Shown: positions 23,776-31,962 of the stretch, one piece after another
Layout: every line of letters starts with the position of its first letter
How positions within the stretch are numbered: position 1 is the stretch's first letter
Source of the DNA: Pseudomonadota bacterium
GTDB taxonomy: Bacteria > Pseudomonadota > Alphaproteobacteria > Rhodospirillales > Magnetospirillaceae
Length of the DNA: 46,533 nucleotides
Assembly: GCA_023426365.1 (NCBI GenBank)
Contig: JAFAAW010000138.1
Span: 1-46,533, forward strand
Direction of reading: 5' to 3'
Position numbers and translations under genes: made by a program
The notes under the pieces: model-generated
Told to the model about the DNA's origin: nothing
Database searches by the model: none
What the model saw: only the letters and a program-made list of their open reading frames with translations

Positions 23776-23801
23776 AACGGCCGGGGCATGCCCCGGCCGT
23801 T
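23776..23801 (-). terminator. 26-bp perfect palindrome, terminator between fba and rpe
   Basis: Bases 23776-23801 read the same on both strands (AACGGCCGGGGC and its complement). On the minus strand the RNA hairpin is followed by TTTCCTTATT, so it should end or attenuate the tkt-fba transcript 16 bp after fba. Confidence 0.8.
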
Positions 23802-23817
23802 CGGTAAAAAGACAGTC

Positions 23818-24882
23818 CTACACGATCTTGGCGGCCAGCTCGCCCTTGGCGTAGCGGTTGCCCATCTCCTCCAGGCCGATGACCTTGATCTTGCTGGCCT
23901 GGCCGGCGGTGCCGAAGGCTTCGTAGCGCTTCTTGCAGACGTCAACCATGGCCTTCATGGCCACCTTGTTGTAGTCGCGCGGGTCGAACTTCTTCGGCTC
24001 GTCGTGGAAGAACTTGCGGATGGCGCCGGTGACGGCCAGACGCAGGTCGGTGTCGATGTTGATCTTGCGCACGCCGTGCTTGATGGCCTCGACGATCTCC
24101 TCGACCGGCACGCCATAGGTCTCGCCCAGGGCGCCGCCGTACTCGTTGACGATGGCCAGCAGGTCCTGCGGCACCGAGGACGAGCCGTGCATCACCAGAT
24201 GGGTGTTGGGGATGCGGGCATGGATCTCCTTGACCCGCGAGATGGCCAGCACGTCGCCGGTCGGCGGACGGGTGAACTTGTAGGCGCCGTGGCTGGTGCC
24301 GATGGCGATGGCCAGGGCGTCCACCTGGGTCAGCTTGACGAACTCGGCGGCCTCGTCGGGGTCGGTCAGCAGCTTGGAATGGTCCAGCACGCCCTCGGCG
24401 CCGACGCCGTCTTCCTCGCCGGCCATGCCGGTTTCCAGCGAGCCGAGACAGCCCAGCTCACCCTCGACCGACACGCCGCAGGAATGCGCCATCTTCACCA
24501 CATGGGCGGTGACGTTGACGTTGTAATCCCAGTCGGACGGGGTCTTGCCGTCTTCCTTGAGCGAGCCGTCCATCATGACCGACGAGAAGCCGGACTGGAT
24601 GGCGCGGGCGCACACCGCCGGGCTGGTGCCGTGGTCCTGGTGCATGCACAGCGGCACGTTGGGGAACGCCTCCATGGCGCCCAGGATCAGGTGGCGCAGG
24701 AAGGGCTCGCCGGCGTATTTGCGGGCACCGGCCGAGGCCTGCAGGATCACCGGGCTGTCGGTCGCCGCGGCGGCCTCCATGATCGCCTTGACCTGCTCCA
24801 GGTTGTTCACGTTGAAGGCGGGGATGCCGTAGCCATTCTCGGCCGCGTGATCCAGAAGCTGCCGCATGGAAACGAGAGGCAT
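23818..24882 (-). CDS. fba: Class II fructose-bisphosphate aldolase
   Basis: 354 residues. A zinc-dependent aldolase of the CbbA/Calvin-cycle subtype by length and opening (MPLVSMRQLLDHAAENGYG). Zinc ligands are visible in LCMHQDHG, the Asp and His in the MDGSLKEDGKTP and VSVEGELG regions, the phosphate loop in TSHGAYKF, and VMHGSSSVP. It cleaves or forms fructose 1,6-bisphosphate and, in Calvin organisms, sedoheptulose 1,7-bisphosphate. It lies 43 bp downstream of tkt, which supports a shared transcript. Confidence 0.95.
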   Translation of the reverse strand: MPLVSMRQLLDHAAENGYGIPAFNVNNLEQVKAIMEAAAATDSPVILQASAGARKYAGEPFLRHLILGAMEAFPNVPLCMHQDHGTSPAVCARAIQSGFSSVMMDGSLKEDGKTPSDWDYNVNVTAHVVKMAHSCGVSVEGELGCLGSLETGMAGEEDGVGAEGVLDHSKLLTDPDEAAEFVKLTQVDALAIAIGTSHGAYKFTRPPTGDVLAISRVKEIHARIPNTHLVMHGSSSVPQDLLAIVNEYGGALGETYGVPVEEIVEAIKHGVRKINIDTDLRLAVTGAIRKFFHDEPKKFDPRDYNKVAMKAMVDVCKKRYEAFGTAGQASKIKVIGLEEMGNRYAKGELAAKIV

Positions 24883-24925
24883 AACCTTTTCTCCCTAAAG
24901 GTCTTGTTTTATCCGGCGCGTCGGT

Positions 24926-26941
24926 TCAGAGGCGCGCCAGGGCCGCGTCGGCCACCGCGTCCGCGGTGATGCCGAAATGCTGGTACAGCTTGTCGGCCGG
25001 GGCCGAGGCGCCGAAGCCGGTCATGCCGACCACCGCGCCATCCAGACCGACGTAGCGTTCCCAGCCGAAGGTGCCCAGCGCCTCGACGGCGACACGGACG
25101 CAGCCTTCGCCCAGGACGGTATCACGATACTCCTTCGACTGGCGGTCGAACAGTTCCCAGCACGGCAGCGACACCACGGCCGCCGCCACGCCCTTGTCGG
25201 CCAGCAGCTTGCGCGCCTCCACGGCCAGCGAAACCTCGGACCCCGTGGCGATCAGGGTGACTTGGCGCTTGCCGCCATTCAATTCCAGGGGCGATTCCAC
25301 AAGGACATAGCCGCCCTTGGCGGTCAGGTTTTCCTCGGTGTGGGTGGTGCGCAGCGTCGGCAGGTTCTGGCGCGACAGCGCGAACACCGACGGACCCTTG
25401 GTGTTGAGCAGGGCGGCCTCGTAGGCCTCGGCGGTCTCGACCGCGTCGGCGGGGCGGAACACCAGCACGTTCGGGGTGGCGCGCAGCGCGGCCAGGGTCT
25501 CGATGGGCTGGTGGGTGGGGCCGTCCTCGCCCAGGCCGATGGAATCGTGGGTCAGCACGTAGAGCACGCGCTGCTCCATCATGGCGCTCATGCGCAGCGC
25601 CGGCCACAGGTAGTTGGCGAAAATCAGGAAGGTGCCGCCATAGGGGATGAAGCCGCCGTGCAGCGCCAGGCCGTTCATGGCTGCGGCCATGCCGTGCTCG
25701 CGGATGCCGTAATGGATGTAACGGCCCGAATAATCGCCCGGCTTGACCGAGGGCGCGCACGCCTTGGTGTTGGTCAGGTTGGAATGGGTCAGGTCGGCCG
25801 ACCCGCCGATCATCTCGGGGATGGCGGCGGTGACCACCTCGAGCACGTCCTGGCTGGCCTTGCGGGTGGCCACCTTCGGCTGCTCGGCCGACACCTTCTG
25901 CTTGAAGGCGGAAATGGTCTGCTGCCAGCCGGTGGGCAGGCGGCCGTCCTGGGTGCGCTCGAACTCGGCCTTCCGGGCCAGGTCCAGGGCGCCGAAACGG
26001 CCCTCCCAGGCGGTGCGCTCGGCGCTGCCGCGGCTGCCGGCGGCGCGCCACGCGGCCAGCACATGCTCGGGGATGGCGAACGGCTCATAGGGCCAGTTGG
26101 CGGCCTCGCGGGCGGCTTTGATCTCGTCGCCGCCCAGGGGGGCGCCGTGAATCTTCTCGCTGCCGGCCTTGGTGGGCGCGCCCTTGCCGATGGTGGTGCG
26201 GCAGGCGATCAGGGTGGGCTTGTCCGACTTGCGGGCGGCCTCGATGGCGCGGGCGATGTCGTCGGGGTTGTGGCCGTCGCAGGCGTCGGTGTTCCAGCCG
26301 GCGGCGGCGAAGCGGGCGCGCTGGTCCTCGGAGGTGGCCAGGTTGGTGTCGCCGTCGATGCAGATGCGGTTGTCGTCCCACAGCACGATCAGCTTGGCGA
26401 GCTTCAGGTGGCCGGCCAGGGTGATGGCCTCCTGGCTGATGCCCTCCATCAGGCAGCCGTCGCCGGCCACCACATAGGTGTAGTGGTCAACCACGCCCTT
26501 GCCGTAGCGGGCGGCCTGCATGGCCTCGGCCAGTGCGAAGCCGGTGGCGTTGGCGATGCCCTGGCCCAGCGGGCCGGTGGTGGTGTCGGCGATGGCGACG
26601 TGGCCGAATTCCGGGTGGCCGGCGGTGCGATAGCCGAGCTGGCGGAAATTCTTGATCTGCTCGATGTCCAGATCCTCAAAGCCGGTCAGATAGCCCAGCG
26701 CGTAAAGCAGCATGGAGCCGTGGCCCGCCGACAGGATGAAGCGATCGCGGTCGACCCAGCGCGGCGCCTTGGCGTCGAACTTCAGGAAGCGGGTGAACAA
26801 CACCGTCGCCACGTCGGCCATGCCCATGGGCATGCCGGGATGGCCGGACTTGGCCTTCTCGATGGCGTCCACGGCCAGGAAGCGGATGGCGTTGGCCATC
26901 TCGGCATGGGTGGCGATCGCCGGGGCGGGTGCGGTCATCAT
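24926..26941 (-). CDS. tkt: Transketolase
   Basis: 671 residues; two adjacent ATGs (26941 and 26938) are both possible, the second being better spaced from AAGGA. The thiamine-diphosphate site is seen in GDGCLMEGISQEA and the downstream DDNRICIDG, the first catalytic His in SAGHGSMLLYALGYL (in part) and KSGHPGMPMG, and the pyrimidine domain in IHYGIREHGMAAAMNG. It moves two-carbon units in the non-oxidative pentose-phosphate and Calvin pathways. It is the first gene of tkt-fba-(rpe). RuBisCO and phosphoribulokinase genes are not in the window, so a Calvin role is only suggested. Confidence 0.96.
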   Translation of the reverse strand: MMTAPAPAIATHAEMANAIRFLAVDAIEKAKSGHPGMPMGMADVATVLFTRFLKFDAKAPRWVDRDRFILSAGHGSMLLYALGYLTGFEDLDIEQIKNFRQLGYRTAGHPEFGHVAIADTTTGPLGQGIANATGFALAEAMQAARYGKGVVDHYTYVVAGDGCLMEGISQEAITLAGHLKLAKLIVLWDDNRICIDGDTNLATSEDQRARFAAAGWNTDACDGHNPDDIARAIEAARKSDKPTLIACRTTIGKGAPTKAGSEKIHGAPLGGDEIKAAREAANWPYEPFAIPEHVLAAWRAAGSRGSAERTAWEGRFGALDLARKAEFERTQDGRLPTGWQQTISAFKQKVSAEQPKVATRKASQDVLEVVTAAIPEMIGGSADLTHSNLTNTKACAPSVKPGDYSGRYIHYGIREHGMAAAMNGLALHGGFIPYGGTFLIFANYLWPALRMSAMMEQRVLYVLTHDSIGLGEDGPTHQPIETLAALRATPNVLVFRPADAVETAEAYEAALLNTKGPSVFALSRQNLPTLRTTHTEENLTAKGGYVLVESPLELNGGKRQVTLIATGSEVSLAVEARKLLADKGVAAAVVSLPCWELFDRQSKEYRDTVLGEGCVRVAVEALGTFGWERYVGLDGAVVGMTGFGASAPADKLYQHFGITADAVADAALARL

Positions 26942-27233
26942 ACGGTCCTTATGGCGGGTTGGCAGGTGTGAGGGGCGGAAACGGCTGCGCCGGCCCCGGC
27001 CCCCTCCGGGGTGGAGAAGGGGGCGGGCCGGTTGCGGAAAATCTGCAAATGGGGACGGATTCTGCGCGCGGATTCGGGGCGTGTCCCGCCATGGCGGGCA
27101 GTTGCCTGGAAAGCCGCTCGGGCTTCGGCCATTGCGCGCGCATCCTCCTGTCGAGGCCCGCGCTCAGCACCACGAGGCGGGCGGCGGAAAACTGCCCGAC
27201 AGGGCCTCGGGAGTCAATGATTGGCTGCTCGGG

Positions 27234-27770
27234 TCAGCCCCGATTCGGCAGCATGCGTCGCAGCACGTCGTCCTTGAACACCACGTGATGGCGCAACGTC
27301 GCCGCCACATGGACCGCCAGCACCGCCGCCAGCACCCAGGCCATCACTTCGTGGCCGTCGCCGAACAGGCTTTTCAGCGCGTCGTTCTTTTCGATGAAGG
27401 TGGGCAGGGTCAGGCCGAACACGTTGACGGCGCGGCCGCCGGCCTGACTCATCAGGATGCCGTCGATGGGAATGGCGATCATCAGGGCGTACAGCGCCCA
27501 ATGGCCCAGTTTGGCGCCCAGCTTCTCGATGGCGGGCATGGTGTCGGGCAGGGGAGGGGCGGCATGGGTGGCCCGCCACGCCAGGCGGAGGGCCACCAGC
27601 GCCAGCACCACCACGCCCAGCGCCTTGTGCAGGCCGATGACCTGGCTGCGCAGGTCGCCCTTGGGCATTTCCTCCATGGCCAGGCCGATGCCCCACAGGC
27701 CGATGATCAGGAAGGCCATCAGCCAGTGCAGGCCCTTGGTGACCGAATCGTATTGGGTGGGATGGGGCAT
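27234..27770 (-). CDS. Cytochrome b561 family protein
   Basis: 178 residues from the ATG at 27768-27770 (MPHPTQYDSVTKGLHWLMAF). Four transmembrane helices (about 13-32, 45-63, 90-108, 140-160) with haem-ligand histidines in the expected places: H14/H-pairs in GLHWLM, VIGLHKALG, LGHWALYALM and VLAVHVAATLRHHVV. This is the prokaryotic b561/YodB (CybB) type, a diheme membrane protein that passes electrons from the quinone pool, often to superoxide or periplasmic acceptors. It begins a run of minus-strand genes but shares no overlap with its neighbours. Confidence 0.92.
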   Translation of the reverse strand: MPHPTQYDSVTKGLHWLMAFLIIGLWGIGLAMEEMPKGDLRSQVIGLHKALGVVVLALVALRLAWRATHAAPPLPDTMPAIEKLGAKLGHWALYALMIAIPIDGILMSQAGGRAVNVFGLTLPTFIEKNDALKSLFGDGHEVMAWVLAAVLAVHVAATLRHHVVFKDDVLRRMLPNRG

Positions 27771-27843
27771 GGCGGCAGGCTCCGGGTTTCGAAAGCGATG
27801 CGCCAGCATGGGCGTTGGTCCATGAACCCAGCCTGAACGGCGT

Positions 27844-28167
27844 TCACTCCGCCAGCTGGAAATGGCGGACCAGAACCCGGTGCAGCCGCGCCGCCAGTTG
27901 GCCGGCATCGCCGTCCAGGCAGTCGGCCACATCCAGCGCCCGGCGCAGGTTGATCCAAATGCCCAGTTCGCGGTCCAGCCGGGTTTCGATGATGCCGATC
28001 ACATAGCCCAGATCGGCCTCGCCGCAGCGGTAGTCGCGGCGCAGATGGCCATGGGCGGCAAAGGGGGTGTCGGGCCGCAGCCAGTCCAGCGCCTCGCGCA
28101 CCTGCTGGCGCGCCAGCACCAGCAGCGTATGGGCGTTCCAGTCCAGGCTGAGGATGTCATGCTCCAT
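27844..28167 (-). CDS. Hypothetical 107-residue protein
   Basis: The frame from the ATG at 28165-28167 gives 107 residues, preceded by AAGGGAAC. It reads as a compact soluble, mainly helical protein with an acidic, Leu/Arg-rich character (DRELGIWINLRRALDVADCL) and no signal peptide, metal motif or repeat. I do not recognise the family. It lies 73 bp before the b561 gene and 167 bp after the LuxR-type regulator on the same strand. Codon use and third-position GC match its neighbours, which supports a real gene. Confidence 0.6.
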   Translation of the reverse strand: MEHDILSLDWNAHTLLVLARQQVREALDWLRPDTPFAAHGHLRRDYRCGEADLGYVIGIIETRLDRELGIWINLRRALDVADCLDGDAGQLAARLHRVLVRHFQLAE

Positions 28168-28334
28168 GCCCCGTTCCCTTGCCGTCCAAGCCAGGAAACA
28201 CAGATGGGGCGGGCGGCTGGGGGGCGGCAGATGGCCGATGGCCCTATGCCGCCCGTCTCTTTGCTTTATCGGCCGGGGAACCCTTGGAGAGCGGCGCCTT
28301 CGGCGCAAGGCGCGTGCCTGGCGAGGGCCAAACA

Positions 28335-28964
28335 TCAACGTCCCTCGCGCCCCTTCAGGTAGAAGGCGACCGCCTGGGCGCGGTTGCCGACGCCCAGCTT
28401 GTCGTACAGGTTCTTGAGGTGGAACTTCACGGTGTTCAGCGAGATGTCGAGCTGGCTGGCCATCTGCTGGTTGGTCAGGCCGCCGGCCAGGGCAGCCAGC
28501 AGCTCGCGCTCGCGCGGGGTCAGGCCGGCCAGCGGGTCCGAGGCCAGGCTGGACACGTCGATGAACGGGAACACCATGCGGCCGGCGGCCACCGCCTGGA
28601 TGGTGTCGAGCAATTGTTCCGGCGTCTCGCGCTTCGAGCAGAAGCCGGCGGCGCCCAGCGTCATCGCCTGGCGCGGCACGTCCGGGTTGGGACTGCCGGT
28701 ATAGACGATGATGCGCGGGCCGTCGGTGCGGTTGCGCAGGGCCTGCAACACGGCGCGACCGTCCAGGCCGGGCATTTCCCAGCCGATGATGCCCACGTCG
28801 AAGCGCATGCGGTCGCAGGCTTCCAGGAATTTTTCGCCGTCGGCGGTGACGGCCGCCAGGCAAAAGCGTTCGTCCCCGGCGAACAACTTGACCAGGCTGC
28901 TTTGCAGCAGCGGATTCTTTTCGGCGATGACGATGTCGATCGGCTTGTTCTGCTGGACGCCCAT
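28335..28964 (-). CDS. LuxR/NarL-type regulator with degenerate receiver domain
   Basis: 209 residues from the ATG at 28962-28964, with GGAAGG upstream. The N-terminal domain (8-125) has the receiver fold, but the phospho-acceptor Asp is replaced: DVGIIGWEMPGLDG carries Gly61 where NarL relatives have Asp. The acidic pair before it is also changed (IVIAEKNP instead of a DD pair), while Thr89 and Lys111 remain. The C-terminal helix-turn-helix (about 145-205) is fully typical: LTPRERELLAALAGGLTNQQMA (in part) and ISLNTVKFHLKNLYDKLGV. It is therefore a DNA-binding regulator that should not be switched by ordinary Asp phosphorylation. No kinase is adjacent. Confidence 0.9.
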   Translation of the reverse strand: MGVQQNKPIDIVIAEKNPLLQSSLVKLFAGDERFCLAAVTADGEKFLEACDRMRFDVGIIGWEMPGLDGRAVLQALRNRTDGPRIIVYTGSPNPDVPRQAMTLGAAGFCSKRETPEQLLDTIQAVAAGRMVFPFIDVSSLASDPLAGLTPRERELLAALAGGLTNQQMASQLDISLNTVKFHLKNLYDKLGVGNRAQAVAFYLKGREGR

Positions 28965-29143
28965 GGCTTCCTTCCAAACTCCCCGGGGCCCCCAACGACC
29001 CCTACCCGAGAGTAGCGCCATCATACGCGCCCTGGGCGCAAGCGCAAATGCAAAGTGTGGGTTTTGACCTACCCACGGGCAGGACGGTCGCAGTTTAGAA
29101 CCGCCCGAAAGGATGGGAGCGGCCGGCGCCGCCGTTCACAATG

Positions 29144-29174
29144 AAAAAACCGGCCGTCGCAAAGCGGCGGCCGG
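29144..29174 (-). terminator. Intrinsic terminator after the CHAP-protein gene
   Basis: CCGGCCGTCGC (29150-29160) pairs, with one G-U, with GCGGCGGCCGG (29164-29174) over an AAA loop. On the minus strand the stem is followed by TTTTTT. It is a textbook Rho-independent terminator. Confidence 0.92.
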
Positions 29175-29198
29175 CTGTCTAGGACCACTGTCCTGGGA

Positions 29199-29960
29199 TC
29201 AGTTGAACAGCAGGTTGTCCAGGCTGCCCGACGCGGCGGCGCGGTTGGGGCGGAAGACGTGCTTGGCGGTCCTGACCAGACCCTCGGCCGAGGGGGCCGG
29301 ATCGGCCGCGGCGGTGGTGGCCGGGGTTTCGCCGGTGGCGACGGCGGCCTTGGCCACCGCTTCGGCGGAGATGGCGGCGACCATCGGGGCGGCGGCCTCG
29401 CTCTTGGAGCTTTCCAGCGGCTTGGCGGCGCGGCGGGCGGGGAACATCTCGGCCGCCTTGTTCAGCGCCACCTTGTGGATGGCGGGGCGGTTGGCGTTCG
29501 GGTCGCGCGGCTGGTAGACGTAGCCGTCGGTGCGATAGACGCGGGCGCCGAAATCGTTGCTCGGGGGGTACCAGACGCGGACCTGGGTCCAGTCGTTCTT
29601 GGGCGAGACGTCCAGCACCGGCACGGCGGTGGTGATGGCGCCGCGGCCGGCGGTGCGGGCGGGCGCCCAGTTGGCGTGATCGACCAGAACCAGACGGTTG
29701 CTGAGAATGCGGGTCACCACCGAGACGTGGCCGTAGCGCATGGAACCCTGGCGGGTGAAGACCAGCACGGCGCCGTCCTTGGGGGTGCGGCCGCGGTCAT
29801 AGATGCCGCTGGCGGCGTTCCACCATTTCCAGGCATCGCCCTTCAGGTTGATGCCGGACGCCTGGCGGGCGTACTGGACGCATTGCAATGCGGAGGCGGG
29901 AGTCACAGTCGCGGCGGTCAACGCCACGGCCGAAGCGATCAGAAGCAGCAACTTCCTCAC
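29199..29960 (-). CDS. Secreted CHAP-domain (NlpC/P60-like) amidase
   Basis: 253 residues from a GTG at 29958-29960, preferred because GGGAGGGGG lies about 9 bases upstream; an ATG at 29987 has no ribosome site. A signal peptide (KLLLLIASAVALTAATVTP) is cleaved near ASA. The next residues LQCVQYARQASGI hold the catalytic Cys, and RYGHVSVVTRIL the catalytic His of a CHAP cysteine peptidase, which cuts peptidoglycan peptide or amide bonds. The C-terminal 100 residues are Ala/Pro/Lys-rich and low in complexity. Similar alphaproteobacterial proteins are small periplasmic or secreted hydrolases. It has its own terminator and is divergent from the TAXI receptor gene. Confidence 0.85.
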   Translation of the reverse strand: MRKLLLLIASAVALTAATVTPASALQCVQYARQASGINLKGDAWKWWNAASGIYDRGRTPKDGAVLVFTRQGSMRYGHVSVVTRILSNRLVLVDHANWAPARTAGRGAITTAVPVLDVSPKNDWTQVRVWYPPSNDFGARVYRTDGYVYQPRDPNANRPAIHKVALNKAAEMFPARRAAKPLESSKSEAAAPMVAAISAEAVAKAAVATGETPATTAAADPAPSAEGLVRTAKHVFRPNRAAASGSLDNLLFN

Positions 29961-30171
29961 GTTTTTTATCCCCCTCCCGTCATTCATCAAGCGAAGCGAT
30001 TGTTACCATGTGTTAAGCCGATGGCAACCGGAATTCGTAAAATCAGATGTAATTTTTTGTGATCTTTGGTGTTACCGCAAGCGGGGCGGCGGCACCTCTT
30101 CCGGTCGGCAAAGGCAGCGGCTATGATCGCCGCCATACGGAAAAACGGGCGTCCGTTGCGTCCAAGGAGGG

Positions 30172-31146
30172 ATGGTGAGGGTGAAGTTCGTTGCGGCGAC
30201 GGCATTGTGCTGCGCCTTGTCCGCCGTGGCGGCCCGGCCGGCGGCGGCCGAGCGCCATACGCTGGTGATCGGCTCGGGCGAGGTGACCGGATATTATTTC
30301 CCGACCGCCGGCGCGCTGTGCCGCGTCATCAACAAGGAACATCCGCGCGGGGCGTCGTGCGCGGTGTCGCCGTCCTCGGGTTCGGCCGCCAACGTGGCGG
30401 CGCTGCGGGCGGGCGAGACCGATTACGCCATCTTGCAATCGCGCGCCGCCGTCCAGGCCGCCAGCGGCATCGACGCCTTCAAGGACGCCGGCGCGCTGCC
30501 CGAACTGCGCGCGGTGATGAGCCTGCATGGCGAGGCGGTGGCGGTGCTGGCGCGCCAGGGGTCGGGGATCGCGTCGCCGGCCGACCTCAAGGGCAAGCGC
30601 GTCAATCTGGGCCGCCCCGGCTCGTTCCAGCGCGCCATGGCGGAAATGGTGCTCGAGGCGACCGGCCTGTCCGAGGGCGATCTGGCCCCGGCGGTGGAGC
30701 TGGACCTGTCCGAGCAGGCGGCCGCCCTGTGCGAGGGCAACATCGACGCCGCCTTCTTCACCGGCATCCACCCCATGGCCGAGGCGGCGGGGGCGGTGAA
30801 CGATTGCAACGCCACCCTGGTGCCCATCAAGGGCAAGCCGCTGGACCCCTATCTCAAGCGTAATCCCTGGATGAGCAAGGCGACGCTGAAGCGCGGCACC
30901 TATGATGGCGTGAAGGAGGACGTGCCGTCGCTCCAGCTCAAGGCGGTGCTGGCCACCACCACCCGGGTCCCGGCCGAGGAGGTGTACGAGGTGTTGAAAT
31001 CCGTCCATGGCAATTTCTCCGCTTTCACCCGCCTGCACCCGGTGCTCAAGGGGCTGGGCAAGGGCGAAAGCACCCATGACGGCATCGGCATCAAGCTGCA
31101 TGACGGCGCCGAGAAGTTCTACGGCGAGACGGGCCTGCACAAATGA
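30172..31146 (+). CDS. TAXI-family TRAP-type solute receptor
   Basis: 324 residues as drawn from ATG 30172. AAGGAGG (30164-30170) is only 1 base from that ATG, so the GTG at 30175 (4 bases) or 30181 (10 bases) may be the true start. A signal peptide (FVAATALCCALSAVAARPAAA) precedes the TAXI fold: HTLVIGSGEVTGYYFPTAGALCR (in parts: IGSGEVTGYYFPTAG), then SGSAANVAALRAGETDYAI and ADLKGKRVNLGRPGS. It should bind a small solute such as an amino or organic acid in the periplasm. No DctQ/DctM (or fused) permease gene is nearby. Its stop codon overlaps the start of the next gene (ATGA). Confidence 0.9.
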   Translation: MVRVKFVAATALCCALSAVAARPAAAERHTLVIGSGEVTGYYFPTAGALCRVINKEHPRGASCAVSPSSGSAANVAALRAGETDYAILQSRAAVQAASGIDAFKDAGALPELRAVMSLHGEAVAVLARQGSGIASPADLKGKRVNLGRPGSFQRAMAEMVLEATGLSEGDLAPAVELDLSEQAAALCEGNIDAAFFTGIHPMAEAAGAVNDCNATLVPIKGKPLDPYLKRNPWMSKATLKRGTYDGVKEDVPSLQLKAVLATTTRVPAEEVYEVLKSVHGNFSAFTRLHPVLKGLGKGESTHDGIGIKLHDGAEKFYGETGLHK

Positions 31147-31829
31147 TCGACGATCCCTCTCGGCTTTCGCCCGGCGATCTGGCCGCCATGGCGGAGGCGG
31201 GAGAGGAATTGTCCGCCATCGAGACCGGCATGCGCGCCGTGGGCGCCAGCCCGCGCGCCCTGCTGGTCGGGGGCACCGTCCCCGAAGCCTATCGCCATTA
31301 TCCCTCCGGCGACGTCTATGACTTCGCCAGCCATTCGCAATTCTATTTCCACTGCCACCGCGATGGCGAGCACGGCCACGCGCATCTGTTCCTGCGCCCC
31401 TTGGGCATGCCGGCGGGGTGCGAGCCGCGCGTGTCCGTCGGCGGCGCCGATTCGCCCTGCCACCTGATCGCCGTGGGTTTCGGCCATGACGGCTTCGCCG
31501 CCGAGCTGTTCACCACCAACCGCTGGGTGACCGGTGAATCGTGGTACGACGCCGACACGGTGGCCCGCATGCTGCCCTGCTTCCACGTGGACGCCCCCGG
31601 CGGCGGCGGCCGGGTGGGGCGCTGGCTGACGGCGCTGCTCAAGCTCTACCGGCCGCTGGTGGTGGAACTGGTGCGTCGCCGCGACCGCGCGGTCGAGGAC
31701 TGGCGCGCGGCCCATGACGGCGATGCGCTCAACGACGAAAACCTGGAAATCACCTCCCATGCCGCCATCGACGTGGCCCTGTGGCGCCAGGCGTTGGCGG
31801 CGCCGCGGGCCGGGCGGGGCGCGGCCTGA
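31143..31829 (+). CDS. DUF6969-like conserved protein, coupled to TAXI receptor
   Basis: 228 residues, soluble, no signal peptide. It starts in the stop codon of the TAXI receptor gene (ATGA), which indicates strict co-translation. The centre has a striking His-rich motif, YPSGDVYDFASHSQFYFHCHRDGEHGH (in parts: GDVYDFASHSQFYFHCH; EHGHAHLFLR), plus C-x-H and W elements (SPCHLIAVGFGHDG; CFHVDAP) suggestive of a metal site. It resembles what I recall as the DUF6969 family of alphaproteobacteria; no function is known. The C-terminal third is helical and basic. It converges on the cytochrome c gene across a shared terminator. Confidence 0.7.
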   Translation: MIDDPSRLSPGDLAAMAEAGEELSAIETGMRAVGASPRALLVGGTVPEAYRHYPSGDVYDFASHSQFYFHCHRDGEHGHAHLFLRPLGMPAGCEPRVSVGGADSPCHLIAVGFGHDGFAAELFTTNRWVTGESWYDADTVARMLPCFHVDAPGGGGRVGRWLTALLKLYRPLVVELVRRRDRAVEDWRAAHDGDALNDENLEITSHAAIDVALWRQALAAPRAGRGAA

Positions 31830-31901
31830 GCGGTGCCGGCCGGGGGCCGGACCGGGGCCGAGCCGCTCGCGGGCACTGGCCAGCCAGGGTTGGCGGAAGC
31901 A

Positions 31902-31938
31902 AAGAAAAACGCCGCCGCCCGGGCGGGCGACGGCGTTT
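31902..31938. terminator. Bidirectional terminator between the DUF6969-like and cytochrome c genes
   Basis: AAACGCCG (31907-31914) with inner GC bases pairs with CGGCGTTT (31931-31938). On the minus strand TTTTTCTTT follows, on the plus strand a TTTCC, so it can serve both convergent genes. Confidence 0.8.
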
Positions 31939-31962
31939 CCTGTGCCTGGAGGGCGCGAAGGA

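Noticed and set aside
26942..27233. Possible CbbR operator or small gene before tkt
   Set aside because: No clear T-N11-A inverted repeats and no frame with a ribosome site; only scattered GC-rich inverted bases.
28268..28313. GCGCC-TTCG-GCGC tetraloop hairpin downstream of the LuxR-type gene
   Set aside because: Short stem without a U-run; it could be incidental in GC-rich DNA.
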